Shown piece by piece: positions 1-10,711 of a DNA stretch of 64,000 nt. A program made the position numbers and the translations under genes. Source of the stretch: Amylostereum areolatum (Eukaryota; Basidiomycota; Agaricomycetes; Russulales; Stereaceae). The stretch lies in contig SAXG01000002.1 of NCBI GenBank assembly GCA_012932865.1, positions 1,984,001-2,048,000 on the forward strand, read 5' to 3'. A model generated the notes under the pieces. That model saw nothing but the letters and a program-made list of their open reading frames with translations. It was not told the DNA's origin and searched no databases. How positions within the stretch are numbered: the first letter of the stretch is position 1; each line of letters opens with the position of its first letter.

Positions 1-168
1 GGCGATGACCTGGAAGTCGAAGTTGAAGCTGGACGCAAGGACGGGGCGTTCGCGGGGCAAGAACACCCTGAGGCCGGGGACGACGGGGAAGGGCGCGAAT
101 GGGACCAGCGGCGGGCGCACAACGGCGGGAGCCTTAAAAGTGATGAAGGGGGTGATGACAAAAGACAT
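1..168 (-). CDS. 5' end of an unidentified protein, cut by the window edge
   Basis: Reading the minus strand from an ATG at 168-166 gives 56 open codons to the window edge, beginning MSFVITPFITFKAP. The peptide is rich in Pro, Val and Phe and has no stop. It is continuous and proline-punctuated, as in many Agaricomycete proteins, but I recognise no domain. A TATA-like element (minus-strand ATATATAA, about 275-282) lies roughly 107 nt upstream, at a sensible distance for a promoter. The opposite-strand ORF over the same bases (5-454) has Gly/Arg-rich low-complexity composition and looks like a shadow. Function unknown; confidence is limited because only the N-terminus is present. Confidence 0.4.
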   Translation of the reverse strand, partial: MSFVITPFITFKAPAVVRPPLVPFAPFPVVPGLRVFLPRERPVLASSFNFDFQVIA

Positions 169-1153
169 TGGTGGTGGGTGTGGGTGGTGTATGAAACGAA
201 GAGAAGATGGTATCGCCAGGATACTTGGATGGGTAGGGAGAATTGGTGAAGGGAAGAGAGGGCGGGCGGACAGCTTATATATGAATCCCGCCAGCCTGCT
301 TTTATATGAATCCTGGCGGTGGAATGCATCTTGGGAGCAATCAACGAAATGGACCGTGGGTAACCAACAAACCGCGACGACATCACGAGTACGCGTTGGC
401 AGTCATCTGGGAGGGCATTGGAATGTGTCTGCATGTCGGCGATGGCGGCGATGATCGAGCTCGCCGCGCTCGCCCCGCCCCCACCAGATCGACAAGAAAG
501 TAGCCGGGTTTCCTATGAAAGAAAAAAAGGTATTCTCGTCAGCAGGGACGTACATTCGTTTCAATGTTACGCCTCGCGAAGTATTATGACGAGTAGAGAG
601 GCCCGAGGGACACGAAAAAGTCGACGCGCAAAAAGCACGGGCTATGAGCAATTTCGCAGAGGATTTCTACAGCACAAAAATAGGCGGGATACATCGGTGG
701 AGGGTAAAAGGAGAGAACGGCGATGGCAAGGCGGGGAATGCGAGCCTCGAGGTTCGCGATCTTTGCTTATTTGTCGCTATTTGGCTGCAGCCTCGATCGT
801 TACGTAAGCATTCAAGTAAGGCATTGTCTGTGCAGACGTGAAGTGCTGCGTGCATGAAAGTACTTTGCTTACGGTATGAACAGGATGATATGTAGATACG
901 CAGGTGCAAAAATCATCCCTATAGATCTGTCTAAGTCGGTAAATACGATCAATGGCTACCGAATGCTAGCAGGTACCTGCTGGTCCTCCAGAACAATCAT
1001 CGTCAGGTGTAAACTACTCACGTCTACACCCTATCGCTGTCTGAAATGAATTCCATCACTGTATAAGTAGATGAGGACCACTTCCCGTCCCCGCCTCGGC
1101 CGGGCACCGCCCAAGCAAAAGCCTCCCAAAATCGAAAGTCCTCCACTTGCCGC
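169..1153. other. Intergenic: promoter side of the left-edge gene, 3' flank of the phosducin-like gene
   Basis: No ORF here has convincing composition or splice logic. The several 60-130 codon ORFs on both strands are Arg/Ser-rich and overlap each other. The only support for a signal is the TATA-like ATATATAA on the minus strand near 275-282. Confidence 0.5.
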
Positions 1154-2356
1154 TCAACGGCCATCCGGCTTGCCAAACCGGATATCACCCTCGTCATCGT
1201 CCAGGACGCTAAGCCCGCCGCCAGCATTGCGCTGTGACTCAAGAACGTGATGCCTATCCACCACACCCGTCAGCTGCCGCTCTAACCAACAGCAATGAAA
1301 CAAAGAAACGAACCTCTCCAGAAGATCCTCCACGCCTGCCTCACCCGCCTCCCAGTCCACCCGCACCCAGTTGTGCACGAGCTCTCCAGCGCGATAAACA
1401 TGCATGGTGGGCAGCATGTCCGTGTCGACCTCCACATCGTCTATATCCTCCTCGTATTCTTCCTCCCCAGCCTCCGGGGTGCCATATGGATCATCTTCGT
1501 CTTCCTCGAGCAACCGTGCGGCGCGCGAGAGGAACGCTGAGGAGGAGGGCGAAGGGCGAGATCGGCTGGACGGCGGGGAGGACACGGCATACCCGATTGC
1601 GCTGGCGCGCACACGGATGAATTTGGTCTGGGGGTTGACACGGGCGAGGCGAACGAGGACATCGTCGAGCGCATCGCACCTGTCGAGGGACTGCATACCC
1701 ACATGGCAATCAAAAACAAAACTCAGCAACTACGCAGTTAGAAGGAAAAGCAGAAAAGAACGAACCGACTCGTAGATGTGCACGACCACGGACACGCTCC
1801 GCTCCTCCTGTTCGATTGCGGGTAGGAACCCGGCCACGCCGACTTCCCTCAGATACCCAAACTTCCCCTTCCCCCTCCTCATCCCCAGCCCGCCCTTCTC
1901 CCACCCCTCCCTCTCCTTCTCCCACCCCCGAGCCCTCTCTTCCTCTGCCCACGTCATCCCCCCCAAACTCGTCTTCTCCATCCTCCTCGCGAGTTCCCGC
2001 GCATCCCTCGCGCGCCCCTCGCGCGCCCTTTGCGCCGCCTCGTCGCGATCGCGTATGACGCCCTTCACGCCCGTCCTACCCGGGCCCATGCCGATCGACT
2101 CTGCGGGCGCACGCGTGCCCTCAATCTCGGCGAGCACGTCCGAGCCGTTTTCGTCCTCGTCGTCGTCGTCATCTGAGCGCGAACCGGGGGGCCAAGGAGC
2201 GTCAGGAGAGGCTGATCTCGCGGGAGAGGAGGAGCGGCTCGCTCCGTTGAAAAGCTCGCCCGAGAGGACGAGTTGCTCGAGTCGATCGCCGTTCTGCGTT
2301 ATGCGTGGATATCGGTCAGGTTACCCCTGCAGGCGGGCGGGGCAGCGGCGTACCAT
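1154..2356 (-). CDS. Phosducin-like protein (thioredoxin-fold G-beta-gamma/chaperonin co-factor)
   Basis: Four exons: 2356-2354, 2293-1766, 1690-1314, 1253-1154, totalling 335 codons plus stop with all phases consistent. The first exon is just the ATG, followed by a 60-nt intron (donor GTACGC, branch CTGAC). The N-terminus NGDRLEQLVLSGELF is followed by an acidic Asp/Glu run and then a charged helical region. After GKFGYLREV comes the thioredoxin-like fold: VVVHIYES, TKFIRVRA, LPTMHVYRAGELVHNWV, then DLLERHHVLES. In known phosducin-like proteins this fold has no CxxC redox pair and binds G-beta-gamma dimers or the CCT chaperonin, assisting G-beta folding. An insertion rich in Ser and Asp/Glu sits between the IRA strand and the LPT strand. 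Two introns share an identical GTTCGT donor. The one-codon first exon is the least certain part; the core assignment is firm. Confidence 0.78.
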
Positions 2357-3292
2357 GTTCGTTGTCTACGGAGCAGCTTCCAGAGGGCTTGTTCCTTAAA
2401 TCTTCTGTCTCGAGTACCAAAGTCCGAATAGATGCGAGGAGCACAGATGTCAGGATCAGAATACGGCTGAGGTCGAAAACGTCGATAGGGGTAGCGGGAA
2501 AAGACAGATTGCGGGTCGAACGTGTCAGGAGCTTGAAGCCTTGACCTTTGCGTTGAACCTTGAAGTTGAAGCTGAAGGGAGAACGGGACACGCAAGAGAG
2601 GAAGGTACGCTTGCAGGAAGTCAAGAATGTATGTATACCGTTGCCGATGTAGTTTGTCACAGCAGAAAGATGAGAACATTCTGCGCACACGCGCCACACC
2701 CGACGGGCGTCATTATTGCGCTCGCTGCTCAGCCTCACACTAACCGTGCCAGAACGAACGTGATGATGATTGTCGATGCACAGCTAAAATGAGCCAGAGA
2801 ATGGAGGGATAATTGTAAGTACATGCCCAAAACTGATATGAACGAACGAGAGGGTCCAAGAGGTATGTAGCTACTAGCTAGGACAGATAGATACACGGAA
2901 TGGGAAGTGGGAATCGGGAATCGGGAAACGTACACGCATGCACGTATATGAAAGTATCGCATACGGAGTAGTGTGCGCGATATAGAGACAGGGGATAGAA
3001 ATGCGCGGTCGGAAAGGGTATGTGACTGGGCGCATCGAAAGGTTGTGATGAGGAGGGAGGATTGAGGGAGGATGGAGAGAAAACCAAGAAATACAAAGGC
3101 GCGATAAGGGTGCTGTGGAGGTGATCACAGAGCGGACGTACGGCCAAGCACGACCGACACCGCTGCGGGCGTAAAAGGTATACAGGATCGCGGAGGGAAA
3201 ACGCATATACAGTAGAGCACACATACACACATCCCAGGTCCGATTTCAGTCCACGGATGCGAAGGGTACCAACCACATGACCACGGCAGGGA
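2357..3292. other. Intergenic, promoter of the phosducin-like gene and 3' flank of the F-box gene
   Basis: I see no coding exon on either strand; the ORFs overlap one another and have no recognisable motif. The side near 2357 must carry the phosducin-like promoter, but no clear TATA box is visible. Confidence 0.4.
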
Positions 3293-4951
3293 CTACCATT
3301 TGGATAGGGATCCTTCAGAAAGCCGCATCTGTGCGCGCTTGAGCCCCCGCGAGGTGATGTTCATCCCCCCATGGTCTTCAAGCCATACGCCGCGATCCTG
3401 GCATTTCCTCAGCACCCTCTCCCAGAAATGCATCACAGCCGGCTGCGGTCTGATCACACGCATTTCATGCGACTCGTAGCTGAGGTCGCGCACGTATTTG
3501 AGCGCGGGAAATGCCTCACGTCGCAGGACGGACGACATCTGCTCCAGCAACGGGAAGAACGCGGCGTCGTTGTCGCCCGACATCTCCAGGGCATCACCAA
3601 TTCGTGCATCCATGTCCCGGATGGCGATCATCTCCAGCCGTGGATGGCACGGCAAAAGAACGTGCGGCGCAATCCAGTCGGGTGACTGCCAGTGCCACTC
3701 GGCATCGGCGGAGCATATGAGTTCGCGGAGGTTGGGGCACCATCTTGCGAGGGAAAGCGATTCCGCGGGCGGTCGGGGCGTCGCATGATGGGGTTCGGTG
3801 AGGTAATGCTCCTCGATGAGGGAGGAGGAGTGTCCAAGCTCAAGTTGCCGGATCTGCGTTCCGTGGGCCTCGAAGAATCGGTAGAAGCCTGCACCGGTAT
3901 AGCTGAAGTCGGCGGAAACGACGGAAAGGTTGCGGAGGGCTGGCATATCCCAGGACGCGAGCACATTGAACATGCCGTTGTCGAGGCTGACCTTGAGGCT
4001 CTTGAGCGCCGGAAAACGCACGTTCATGTCCGCGAGCTCCTGGGGGTCAGAGAAGATTGCTTCAAAGTTGGGAGAGCACGATGACAGCTCAAGATATTCA
4101 AGCTGCATCGTGCGCATATCTTGGAGTGGGGACATCCGAAGATGAAACGGCACGTCATCATAGCTGGTCCAGGAGAGTCGGCGTAGTTCACTCCGGGGAT
4201 GGGCCAGGAGGGAAAGGAGCTTTTCGGGTTTGCATCGTGGATCTGTCGGAACGTCGTATCTATTCCGTTGGATGGATTGGTGGTCGGTATACACAGTCAA
4301 TTGGGGGGAATATTCGAGGATGGTGTGGAGGTCGACGGGTGCACAGCGCTCGAGGACGGGCGTCTCGATGTGGAGGCGACGAATGAAACGACCGCTGGAT
4401 CCCACGCCTTCAACGTACTCGAGGAGGAGAGTGCGGGCGAGGGCCTTTGCTTGTAAGGCGCGACTGATCCACACGAACTCGTAGAGGTAAAATTTGACGA
4501 GGGCGTTCCAGTGTTTGCTGACGAGGGAGAGGTTTGTTTTGTTTCGCATGCTGGCTTGATAGGCGGGGTGGCGGAGGGAGATAGATTCAAGAAAAGACAG
4601 GTCGTCTGTGGTATCCAATGGGTCGGGGGTCATGAGGGTGGCTTCGCGGAGAATGATGAGCCATATTTCTGGGGGGAGGCGGGAATGGTCGAGCACGCGG
4701 GGTTCGCAGGGAATCGCATTGTCGTCGAAGGCGCCTGGGACGACTGAAAAGAGCAAATCAGTACGTGTCCTGGGATATGATATAAGAAACGAGGGGCACA
4801 GCGAGGCGTTCATGTGGTGTCGATATGCATGGGTGGCATACGACGCGCCACGGGAACCTGTATTGAGCTCTCTGGACGACGAGAGGGAGTAAGCCGTCCA
4901 GGAGATCAAGGCATTAATGTGCTCGCGATCATCCAATAAGGCTAGGATCAA
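3293..4951 (-). CDS. F-box-like protein
   Basis: One long open frame of 552 codons. About 90 residues in, SRLPPEIWLIILREAT followed later by LSLVSKHWNALVKFYLYEFV matches the F-box layout common in Agaricomycetes (LPxE[IV]W, then a conserved Trp). In this family the motif binds Skp1 and recruits substrates to an SCF ubiquitin ligase. The remaining ~380 residues contain Leu-rich segments (MQLEYLELSSC, LKSLKVSLDNG, IRQLELGHSS, CPNLRELICS) spaced like irregular leucine-rich repeats, the usual substrate-side partner. The N-terminal 70-90 residues are atypical. A splice acceptor-like TTTTCAG just before the VVPGAFDD stretch suggests the true gene may have an upstream intron and a different start. 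Such genes are highly expanded and variable in basidiomycetes, so the substrate cannot be inferred. Confidence 0.75.
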   Translation of the reverse strand: MILALLDDREHINALISWTAYSLSSSRELNTGSRGASYATHAYRHHMNASLCPSFLISYPRTRTDLLFSVVPGAFDDNAIPCEPRVLDHSRLPPEIWLIILREATLMTPDPLDTTDDLSFLESISLRHPAYQASMRNKTNLSLVSKHWNALVKFYLYEFVWISRALQAKALARTLLLEYVEGVGSSGRFIRRLHIETPVLERCAPVDLHTILEYSPQLTVYTDHQSIQRNRYDVPTDPRCKPEKLLSLLAHPRSELRRLSWTSYDDVPFHLRMSPLQDMRTMQLEYLELSSCSPNFEAIFSDPQELADMNVRFPALKSLKVSLDNGMFNVLASWDMPALRNLSVVSADFSYTGAGFYRFFEAHGTQIRQLELGHSSSLIEEHYLTEPHHATPRPPAESLSLARWCPNLRELICSADAEWHWQSPDWIAPHVLLPCHPRLEMIAIRDMDARIGDALEMSGDNDAAFFPLLEQMSSVLRREAFPALKYVRDLSYESHEMRVIRPQPAVMHFWERVLRKCQDRGVWLEDHGGMNITSRGLKRAQMRLSEGSLSKW

Positions 4952-6710
4952 AGATCAACCCCAACTTGAGCTGAAGTTCGGGGAGACATGGATGGCATCC
5001 GTTCGCTTTCTAGGCGAGAATGGGTTTATTGGGTAGCCATCTCGGTGCAACGAGTCGCATAGCGGCTCCTATACAAGAGCTGGAGGTCGGAGATGCACGA
5101 TTGCATCAATGCGAGGGACAGAGGGCGCGAAGTTGTCGAAGAACGGAGGAAGGAGTTACAAACGGTTACATAAAAGATGCTCACCGAGAGAAGGGCGGCC
5201 TGCGCGCCAGCGCGTGGACGAGATGAGAGAGGCTGTTTCGCATGACTTGGAGGGGGCGGCGGGGTCGAGGGGCGGGAGGGGCGGCGGGGGCGGGAGGGAG
5301 GGAGGGAGGGCAGAGAACGGGAAGGAGGGGGGACGCAGTGGCGGACGGAGGAGGAGAAGACCGTTGGAAGGCGTGGCTTGCCGTAAATGTATAAGCAAGC
5401 AAGGATATTCCAATTATGGAAGGAGCCGCATTCCCGGCGCCGAGACCGTCCGAGGCGGCGAGGCCCCGAAGCCCCGCCGCCCGCGATGAGACAGTTCTGA
5501 TGAGTTGCATGATGTTTTTCTCTTCCTCGGTCTTCAGACTCTCAGACTCTTCACTGCATTCTCTCGGTTTCTGCCCAAAGCTAGAGTCAAAGACACACTC
5601 GGCACTCGCAGCTTCCCGTTGACTCTCCAAGTTGACGTCTTTTTCAGTCCACTTCAGAGGACGCGTCACGCCTGGCTGCCTAGGGCCCAAATGTCGTACA
5701 GTTCTTTTCTCGGCCCCGGGCGGGCCATTCCTCTACTAGTCGTCAGAACTTTCACTCCATTGTGCTCGATCAGATCTTCGAATATACATGTCTAGGCTTC
5801 CAGGGCCACGGAGGCGAATAACTACAATCTATGACGCACACTGTACGAGTACGCCCACTCGCAGGAAGTACGAGCAACAGCAGGCAACAGCCATCCAGGC
5901 TTGCAGTGTGCCCTTTCTGCTCACATCAAGATGGGATGCAGGCTTCGTCGCGGTTTGTTGCCGCGCTCGTCCGCTCAACCACCACATGCCTTGTTCCGTT
6001 TCGATGATACGAACACAACAACGCAGCATTTCCATCATGATCTGTTCGCGGCCCCGGAGGCACTTCCGTCCGGTGCTGGACACAGTCGTGGGGCGCCCTG
6101 CGCGGTGTCGGTGGCCGGTGAGTACACACTCGAGTCCTCTAGATCGTTCGTAATCCCGTTTTCTAAGTCATGCCCCAGCTTTTCCCCAGCCTGCTCCAGC
6201 TACCCCTTAGCTGAGCACCCTTCTTTCCTCGGTTCAACATCAAATTCTTTGGGTGAAGAATCGGAACTGATCCCCGCTGCCGTGCGGCGATGTATTCTAG
6301 GATGTCCTTGGTCCACCTCGGATGAATACCGCGGTCTCATGACCCCCTTCTATCCTTTACCCATCCGACGAACTTCCAGCACGCGCTCTAGGATCGCCTT
6401 TCCTGCTTTACCGTCCCCGGACTAACTCAATGAACGATGTTGACCCGTGCTTGCTAACCCCTTCATATATCCCCGGATCAATGACCAGGTCGGGTACCGG
6501 ATGTCTTGCCGCGAAGATTTTGCGCATTGAATACACACCACTCTGCCGACTTCTCTCCAAACCGCTTTCTCCGTGTCATGCTACGAGGTACAACATAGAG
6601 ACGATGCTCACGTTCCTGGGGTGTGCTGGGAACTCGGCATAGTGTACATGCCCTCAACCAACGAGCATAGACCCACCGCGTTCCTCAGTATTTTTGTCTT
6701 CACACCACCG
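4952..6710. other. Long divergent intergenic region between the F-box and LPMO genes
   Basis: About 1.8 kb between two divergently transcribed genes, so it holds both promoters. A G-rich tract (5251-5310) is the only striking sequence. A 169-codon minus-strand ORF (5690-5181) contains a short Arg/Ala stretch resembling a mitochondrial presequence, but it then becomes Pro/Ser low complexity with no splice support, so I do not call it a gene. Confidence 0.4.
5251..5310 (+). other. G-rich tract with quadruplex-forming potential
   Basis: The plus strand has at least eight runs of three or more G separated by 1-6 nt, ending in repeated GGGA units. This satisfies the usual G-quadruplex pattern. 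It lies in the upstream half of the F-box gene (minus strand) with no ORF support across it. Any regulatory role is inference. Confidence 0.5.
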
Positions 6711-6717
6711 TATAAAA
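6711..6717 (+). promoter_or_regulatory. TATA box of the AA9 LPMO gene
   Basis: TATAAAA lies 63 nt before the ATG at 6781, a normal distance for a TATA-containing fungal promoter with a short leader. A CT-rich stretch follows before the start codon. Confidence 0.6.
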
Positions 6718-6780
6718 ACCCGGAAAGGACGAAGATGAACGTCAGGATATCTCCTCTAGCCTCCACGCCTTTCAAGTACA

Positions 6781-8310
6781 ATGCTGGCCTTCGTCCCTCT
6801 CCTCACCCTCGCCACTGCCGCGCTCCCGCGCGCTCTCGCTCACGGTGGTGTGCTCTCCTACTCCAACGCCGGGAGTTGGTACTGGGGATGGGCCCCTTAC
6901 AACTCGCCCACCGGCCAAACCACTATCCAGCGCCCCTGGTCCTCCTAGTATGCCCTCCCCGTGGCCTACATACCTGGGTGCTAAGAGCTAATGTCATTTT
7001 AGCAATCCCATCACGGACGCGACTGACCCCACTCTCGCTTGCAACGACGACGGGACCTCCGGTGCTCTCCAGCTCACCGCGACCGTCGCTGCCGGTTCTC
7101 CCGTTACTGCATACTGGAATCAGGTGTGGCCACATGCCTACGGTCCTATGGTCCGTACCTCCGTTTTATCATGTCAACATCACTCTCGATCTCATCTATT
7201 TGCTTTTTGTGTACGTAGTTGACCTACCTCGCGGAATGCCCCGGGACGACCTGCACCGGCGTGGATGCCTCCACGCTCTCTTGGGTAAGCTTCTCATCCA
7301 CTACCCCTCTATTGGCGAACTCAGCTCCCCGTTCGTTCCCAGTTCAAGATCGGTACGTTCTGATTTCCCACCACGTTCTTACGGCGCTTCATGATGATGG
7401 GCTCATCACACGTGTAGATGAGGCCGGTCTCCTCAGCGGCACCATCGCAGAAGGGTCTTGGGGCGACGGCCAGATGATCGACCAAAACTCGTCTTGGACG
7501 ACGACGATCCCGAGCAGCGTGCCCAGCGGGAACTACCTCATCCGCTTCGAGACGATCGCTCTGCACTCCCTTCCTGCCATACGTCCCTCTATTTTTTACA
7601 TTACCACCGCAGGAGAATGACACAAGATCGGGACGCTCTTAGCAATTCTACCCTGAGTGTGCGCAGATCGAAATCACAGGTGGGGGAACTCTCGCCCCAA
7701 CCGCCGCCGAGCTGGTGACGTTTCCAGGCGGGTACAGTAACACCGACCCCGGCCGTACGTCCATCACCTCCCACCTTCGCCTCCACACCCACACCCTTCT
7801 GACCTTATCTTACTCACAGTGACCGTCGACCTGTACGACCAAGCCGCCACGACTGAGACAACGTACGTCATCCCCGGTCCCCCACTCTACGCAGGCGCGG
7901 CCGGTAGCACTCCCGCCCCTGCTCCCGCCCCCGTAAGCCCTTCTTCCGAATAGCGAGGCCACTAGTTATCTAACTTGAGCTTTCGATAGTCTTCGTCTGC
8001 CACCGCTGCGCCCGCCCCGACCACCTCCGCGGCCGCTCCCGCGCCTACGTCCTCCGCCCCCTCTGGCGGCGCGGGCTCCGTCCCCGAGTACGGCCAGTGC
8101 GGTGGAACTGGGTACACGGGCGCTACTGCGTGGTGCGCTCTCTTCCCCCATTCTTTTCTTTTCTTGCGTTTGCTGATGGGCTTGGGCTTCTGTAGCGCTG
8201 CGCCGTACACTTGCCAGTACTCCAACGGTACGTTTTCGGATCTGGGTTCTGAAAGAGGAACGGATGGCTGACGATCAGAGTTTACAGACTACTACTCGCA
8301 GTGTCTCTGA
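6781..8310 (+). CDS. AA9 lytic polysaccharide monooxygenase with C-terminal CBM1; one intron has an AT-AG end
   Basis: Ten exons: 6781-6947, 7003-7150, 7219-7284, 7343-7352, 7418-7578, 7643-7754, 7820-7932, 7990-8132, 8196-8227, 8288-8310 (324 aa). A 20-residue signal peptide ends ...PRALA, giving mature N-terminal His (HGGVLSY), the first ligand of the copper brace. The second His is in VWPHAYGPM and the axial Tyr in QFYPECAQ. A Pro/Ala/Ser linker leads to CBM1 ([11 protein letters not shown]...YTCQYSN...YYSQCL). Family knowledge: secreted copper enzyme that oxidatively cleaves cellulose or other glucans using O2 or H2O2. Oddities: exon 4 is only 10 nt, and the intron after exon 5 begins ATACGT instead of GTACGT. 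No in-phase GT donor exists there. If the intron is not removed, translation stops at 7618-7620, before the axial Tyr and CBM1. A TATA box lies at 6711. Confidence 0.9.
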
Positions 8311-8831
8311 ACGCATCGTAAGCGGTCCAACGAGCCTGGCAGCACGGGATGGCGTAGATCGTGAACATCCTGTGCTGCCCAGGGGTTTGTTTTTTTAATC
8401 CATGTTCGATCGATGCGTGGGTGGAAGTTAAAGTACGGTGTCCTGGTATGAAGTCTTCGATGTGTACGTCTGAATATATAGAATGAATATGTTTAGCTGG
8501 AAGAGGGTTTTCCGACCGTCTGTCTACTACGTTCAACGTTCAACGTTCAACCCCCGTCCAACGTTCTACTATTGTCCTCGTAACAACCCTAGTAACATTA
8601 TATCACACACACTGGGCATTTGAGCTAAGTAAATACATGACGGTGCGAGCAAGTAATACCCGAACGAGCCAGTTGCTGTGTATGTATGTTCCAATACCAT
8701 TACCACGTTCCGAACATACAATGAAAGCGTCTCTTCATCTAAACATGACTAGTCATGCACATGTTTACATGAATATGGAGGTGTCCAACTCCGATCCCCC
8801 TTCTGCCGATTCCAACCTCATCCGATGCTCG
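8311..8831. other. Convergent 3' intergenic region
   Basis: Lies between the 3' ends of the LPMO and the oxidase-A tail relic. No exon is visible. It holds three tandem copies of the heptamer CGTTCAA (8530-8550). Confidence 0.5.
8530..8550 (+). repeat. Three tandem copies of heptamer CGTTCAA
   Basis: Three perfect CGTTCAA units, followed by C-rich sequence. Two further units occur at 47115-47128. It is a short dispersed motif of unknown meaning. Confidence 0.7.
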
Positions 8832-9079
8832 TCATGACATCTCAACAGAATTAGGCCCCTTCAAATGCGCAACATCCGCGCCCAACACATGCAAGGCCCG
8901 ACATGCCCAGATCTTTCGGCATTCCCTGGCTTCTTCGCGGACTCGGTTGGAGAAGGGAGGCCCAGGGCGTCCGATGACGGGACGCCAAATCGAGCCGTCG
9001 CCCAGGAACATTGGGTTGTGCGGGATGAACTCGAAGTCTACGTCCGCCACCAGCGCCCTGGCCAATCGGCGCCCCAGGC
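8832..9079 (-). pseudogene. Frameshifted C-terminal tail of amino-acid oxidase A
   Basis: Directly downstream of the stop of oxidase A, in another frame, the minus strand reads ALVADVDFEFIPHNPMF ... RALHVLGADVAHLKG before stopping at 8832-8834. The same peptide pattern (VADVDFKFCPNNTMF ... HILGAEMNALKG) is the intact C-terminal tail of oxidases B and C. A single-nucleotide shift near 9065-9085 therefore appears to have detached the tail in copy A. Either the frameshift is real, or it is an assembly indel and oxidase A really runs to 8832. Confidence 0.7.
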
Positions 9080-10711
9080 CTAGACGGCGTGGGCAATCCT
9101 GTTCTGGGAGTCCCCCAGGGGGAGGATCGTCTGGTCGTTCAGGAGGTCTCGAACGGTTTTGAGTGCCGAGTCGGCCGCGCCCGAGATCCAGGTGTGGTGG
9201 TAGGACAGGTGCTCGCCCGCGAAATAGACGTTGCCCTCTGGCGCGCGCGCGACCTGGAAGCGGGCGGCGAACTGGGACGGGAGGAACATCGCGTCACCCG
9301 TCGCGGTCGCTTCAGACCAGATGGCGTCGGAGGTTTCCATGAGTAAGTCGTATACGTCGATCTCGTTGCCGTGTTTGTCGACTTGACCTTGGTAGAGTTG
9401 GGCGATACAATGCAACGCGAGGCTGCGGCGCTCGATAGGCGTGAGTGGGAGCCAGGTCGCCGCGTCGGTCATCCTGACGAGCCATGAACATATGTTACAC
9501 AAGAGGAGAGGGACACAGATGCTCACCAGGCGTAGACAAGGAGGACTCCCGGCCCATCGCCGCCAATGCCGTTTGACGGGAAAACGATCCATCGAATAGG
9601 AAGGTCGGTTGTGCTTTGTCCACCATCGCACGACTTGGGCTGCAACTGCTCCCAAAACCGCGTTTTGAACCGCATTCCCATCTTATACAACGCTTCGAAG
9701 TGCATCGAACGGATGGCCATCTCCTTCTCGACACTCCACTGGGGTCGGTCTACGATCATCTTGAGTGCCGCCGGGGGTATGGCGACGATAACGCGGTCGA
9801 ATTTCGCCTTCACCGTGCCGTTGTACCCCGAAGCAACGATGGTCGTGCGACCGTCCTCCTCCTCTTCTATGCCCGTGACCCGCGCACCAAAGGTGATATT
9901 GTTGTGCCCAACGAGCCAGGCCATCGCCTGCGGTAGCCGACTCATCCCCCTGTCGATCGTCTTCCAGTCTGTCTCGTCAAAGTCCATGTTCTGCATCACG
10001 AGCTCCGTCACGCTCAGCGCGAACTGGTTTGTCTGTGACGTGACCGTTTCGACGAAGTCGATGACGGTTTCCGGCCAGCCCATGACGGACGAGCAGTAGT
10101 ACCGGAAGGAATAGCTGTCGTACTTCGCCACGATGCGGTTGAACGCGGCTTGGAAGTTCTCCTTGAGTTCGGCGAGGAAAGGCCCGATGGCACTCAACAT
10201 GAGGTCCTTCGCGGTCTGATTGGCATATTCTTGGGGGACATCCCACTGAATCTCGGAAGGGGTCGTGGACGATACATTGTAACCCGGCGATGTGACGCCA
10301 TTGATATACAGGCTGTTCCCTGGCGCGTTCAAAATGTACTTGATCAATGCGACCTGCATTTCCTTTGGTAGATCGGAAGTCGTGAGGTAATCGATTAGCT
10401 GGAAGACGATGGTGTGGAACGGCGAGTTGGGAATGCGCATAGCGCCAGCCTCGAAGTACTGGTTATCTTCTTGGGAAAAGTAGTGTGTCCGGACGCGGCC
10501 GCCAACGCGGTCTGTGCCCTCGAAGATACGGACATAGTGGCCTTCGCGTTGGAGAAGCAAGGCGGCATAAAGCCCAGATATACCGCCACCGACGATGCCA
10601 ATATTGAGGGGGGATGTGTTCTTAATCGTTCCTTGAACAAAGTCTGGATGAGAGGTGTAAGCGTATTGTGCGCGTCTGCCTGATACTGTACGCACCTTGC
10701 GGTACAGACAT
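9080..10711 (-). CDS. L-amino-acid-oxidase-type flavin amine oxidase, copy A
   Basis: Three exons: 10711-10696, 10643-9527, 9473-9080 (508 aa). The 16-nt first exon (MSVPQ) and 52-nt intron match copy B. The N-terminus carries the dinucleotide-binding motif IVGGGISGLYAALLL and FEGTDRVGGRVRTHYF. Next is YFEAGAMRIP, where the Arg corresponds to the carboxylate-binding Arg of L-amino-acid oxidases, and near the end FAGEHLSYHHTWISGA, the C-terminal FAD motif. Family reaction: oxidative deamination of an amino acid to the 2-oxo acid with NH3 and H2O2. No signal peptide is seen, so a cytosolic or peroxisomal site is inferred. The protein stops short of the ~100-residue tail of B and C; the relic follows out of frame (8832-9079). 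A TATAAAT element lies about 150 nt upstream of the ATG (10859-10865). Confidence 0.88.

Noticed and set aside
5181..5690. 169-codon minus-strand ORF with an Arg/Ala-rich, presequence-like stretch
   Set aside because: The rest is Pro/Ser low complexity from the G-rich tract, and no supporting splice sites or family motifs were found.
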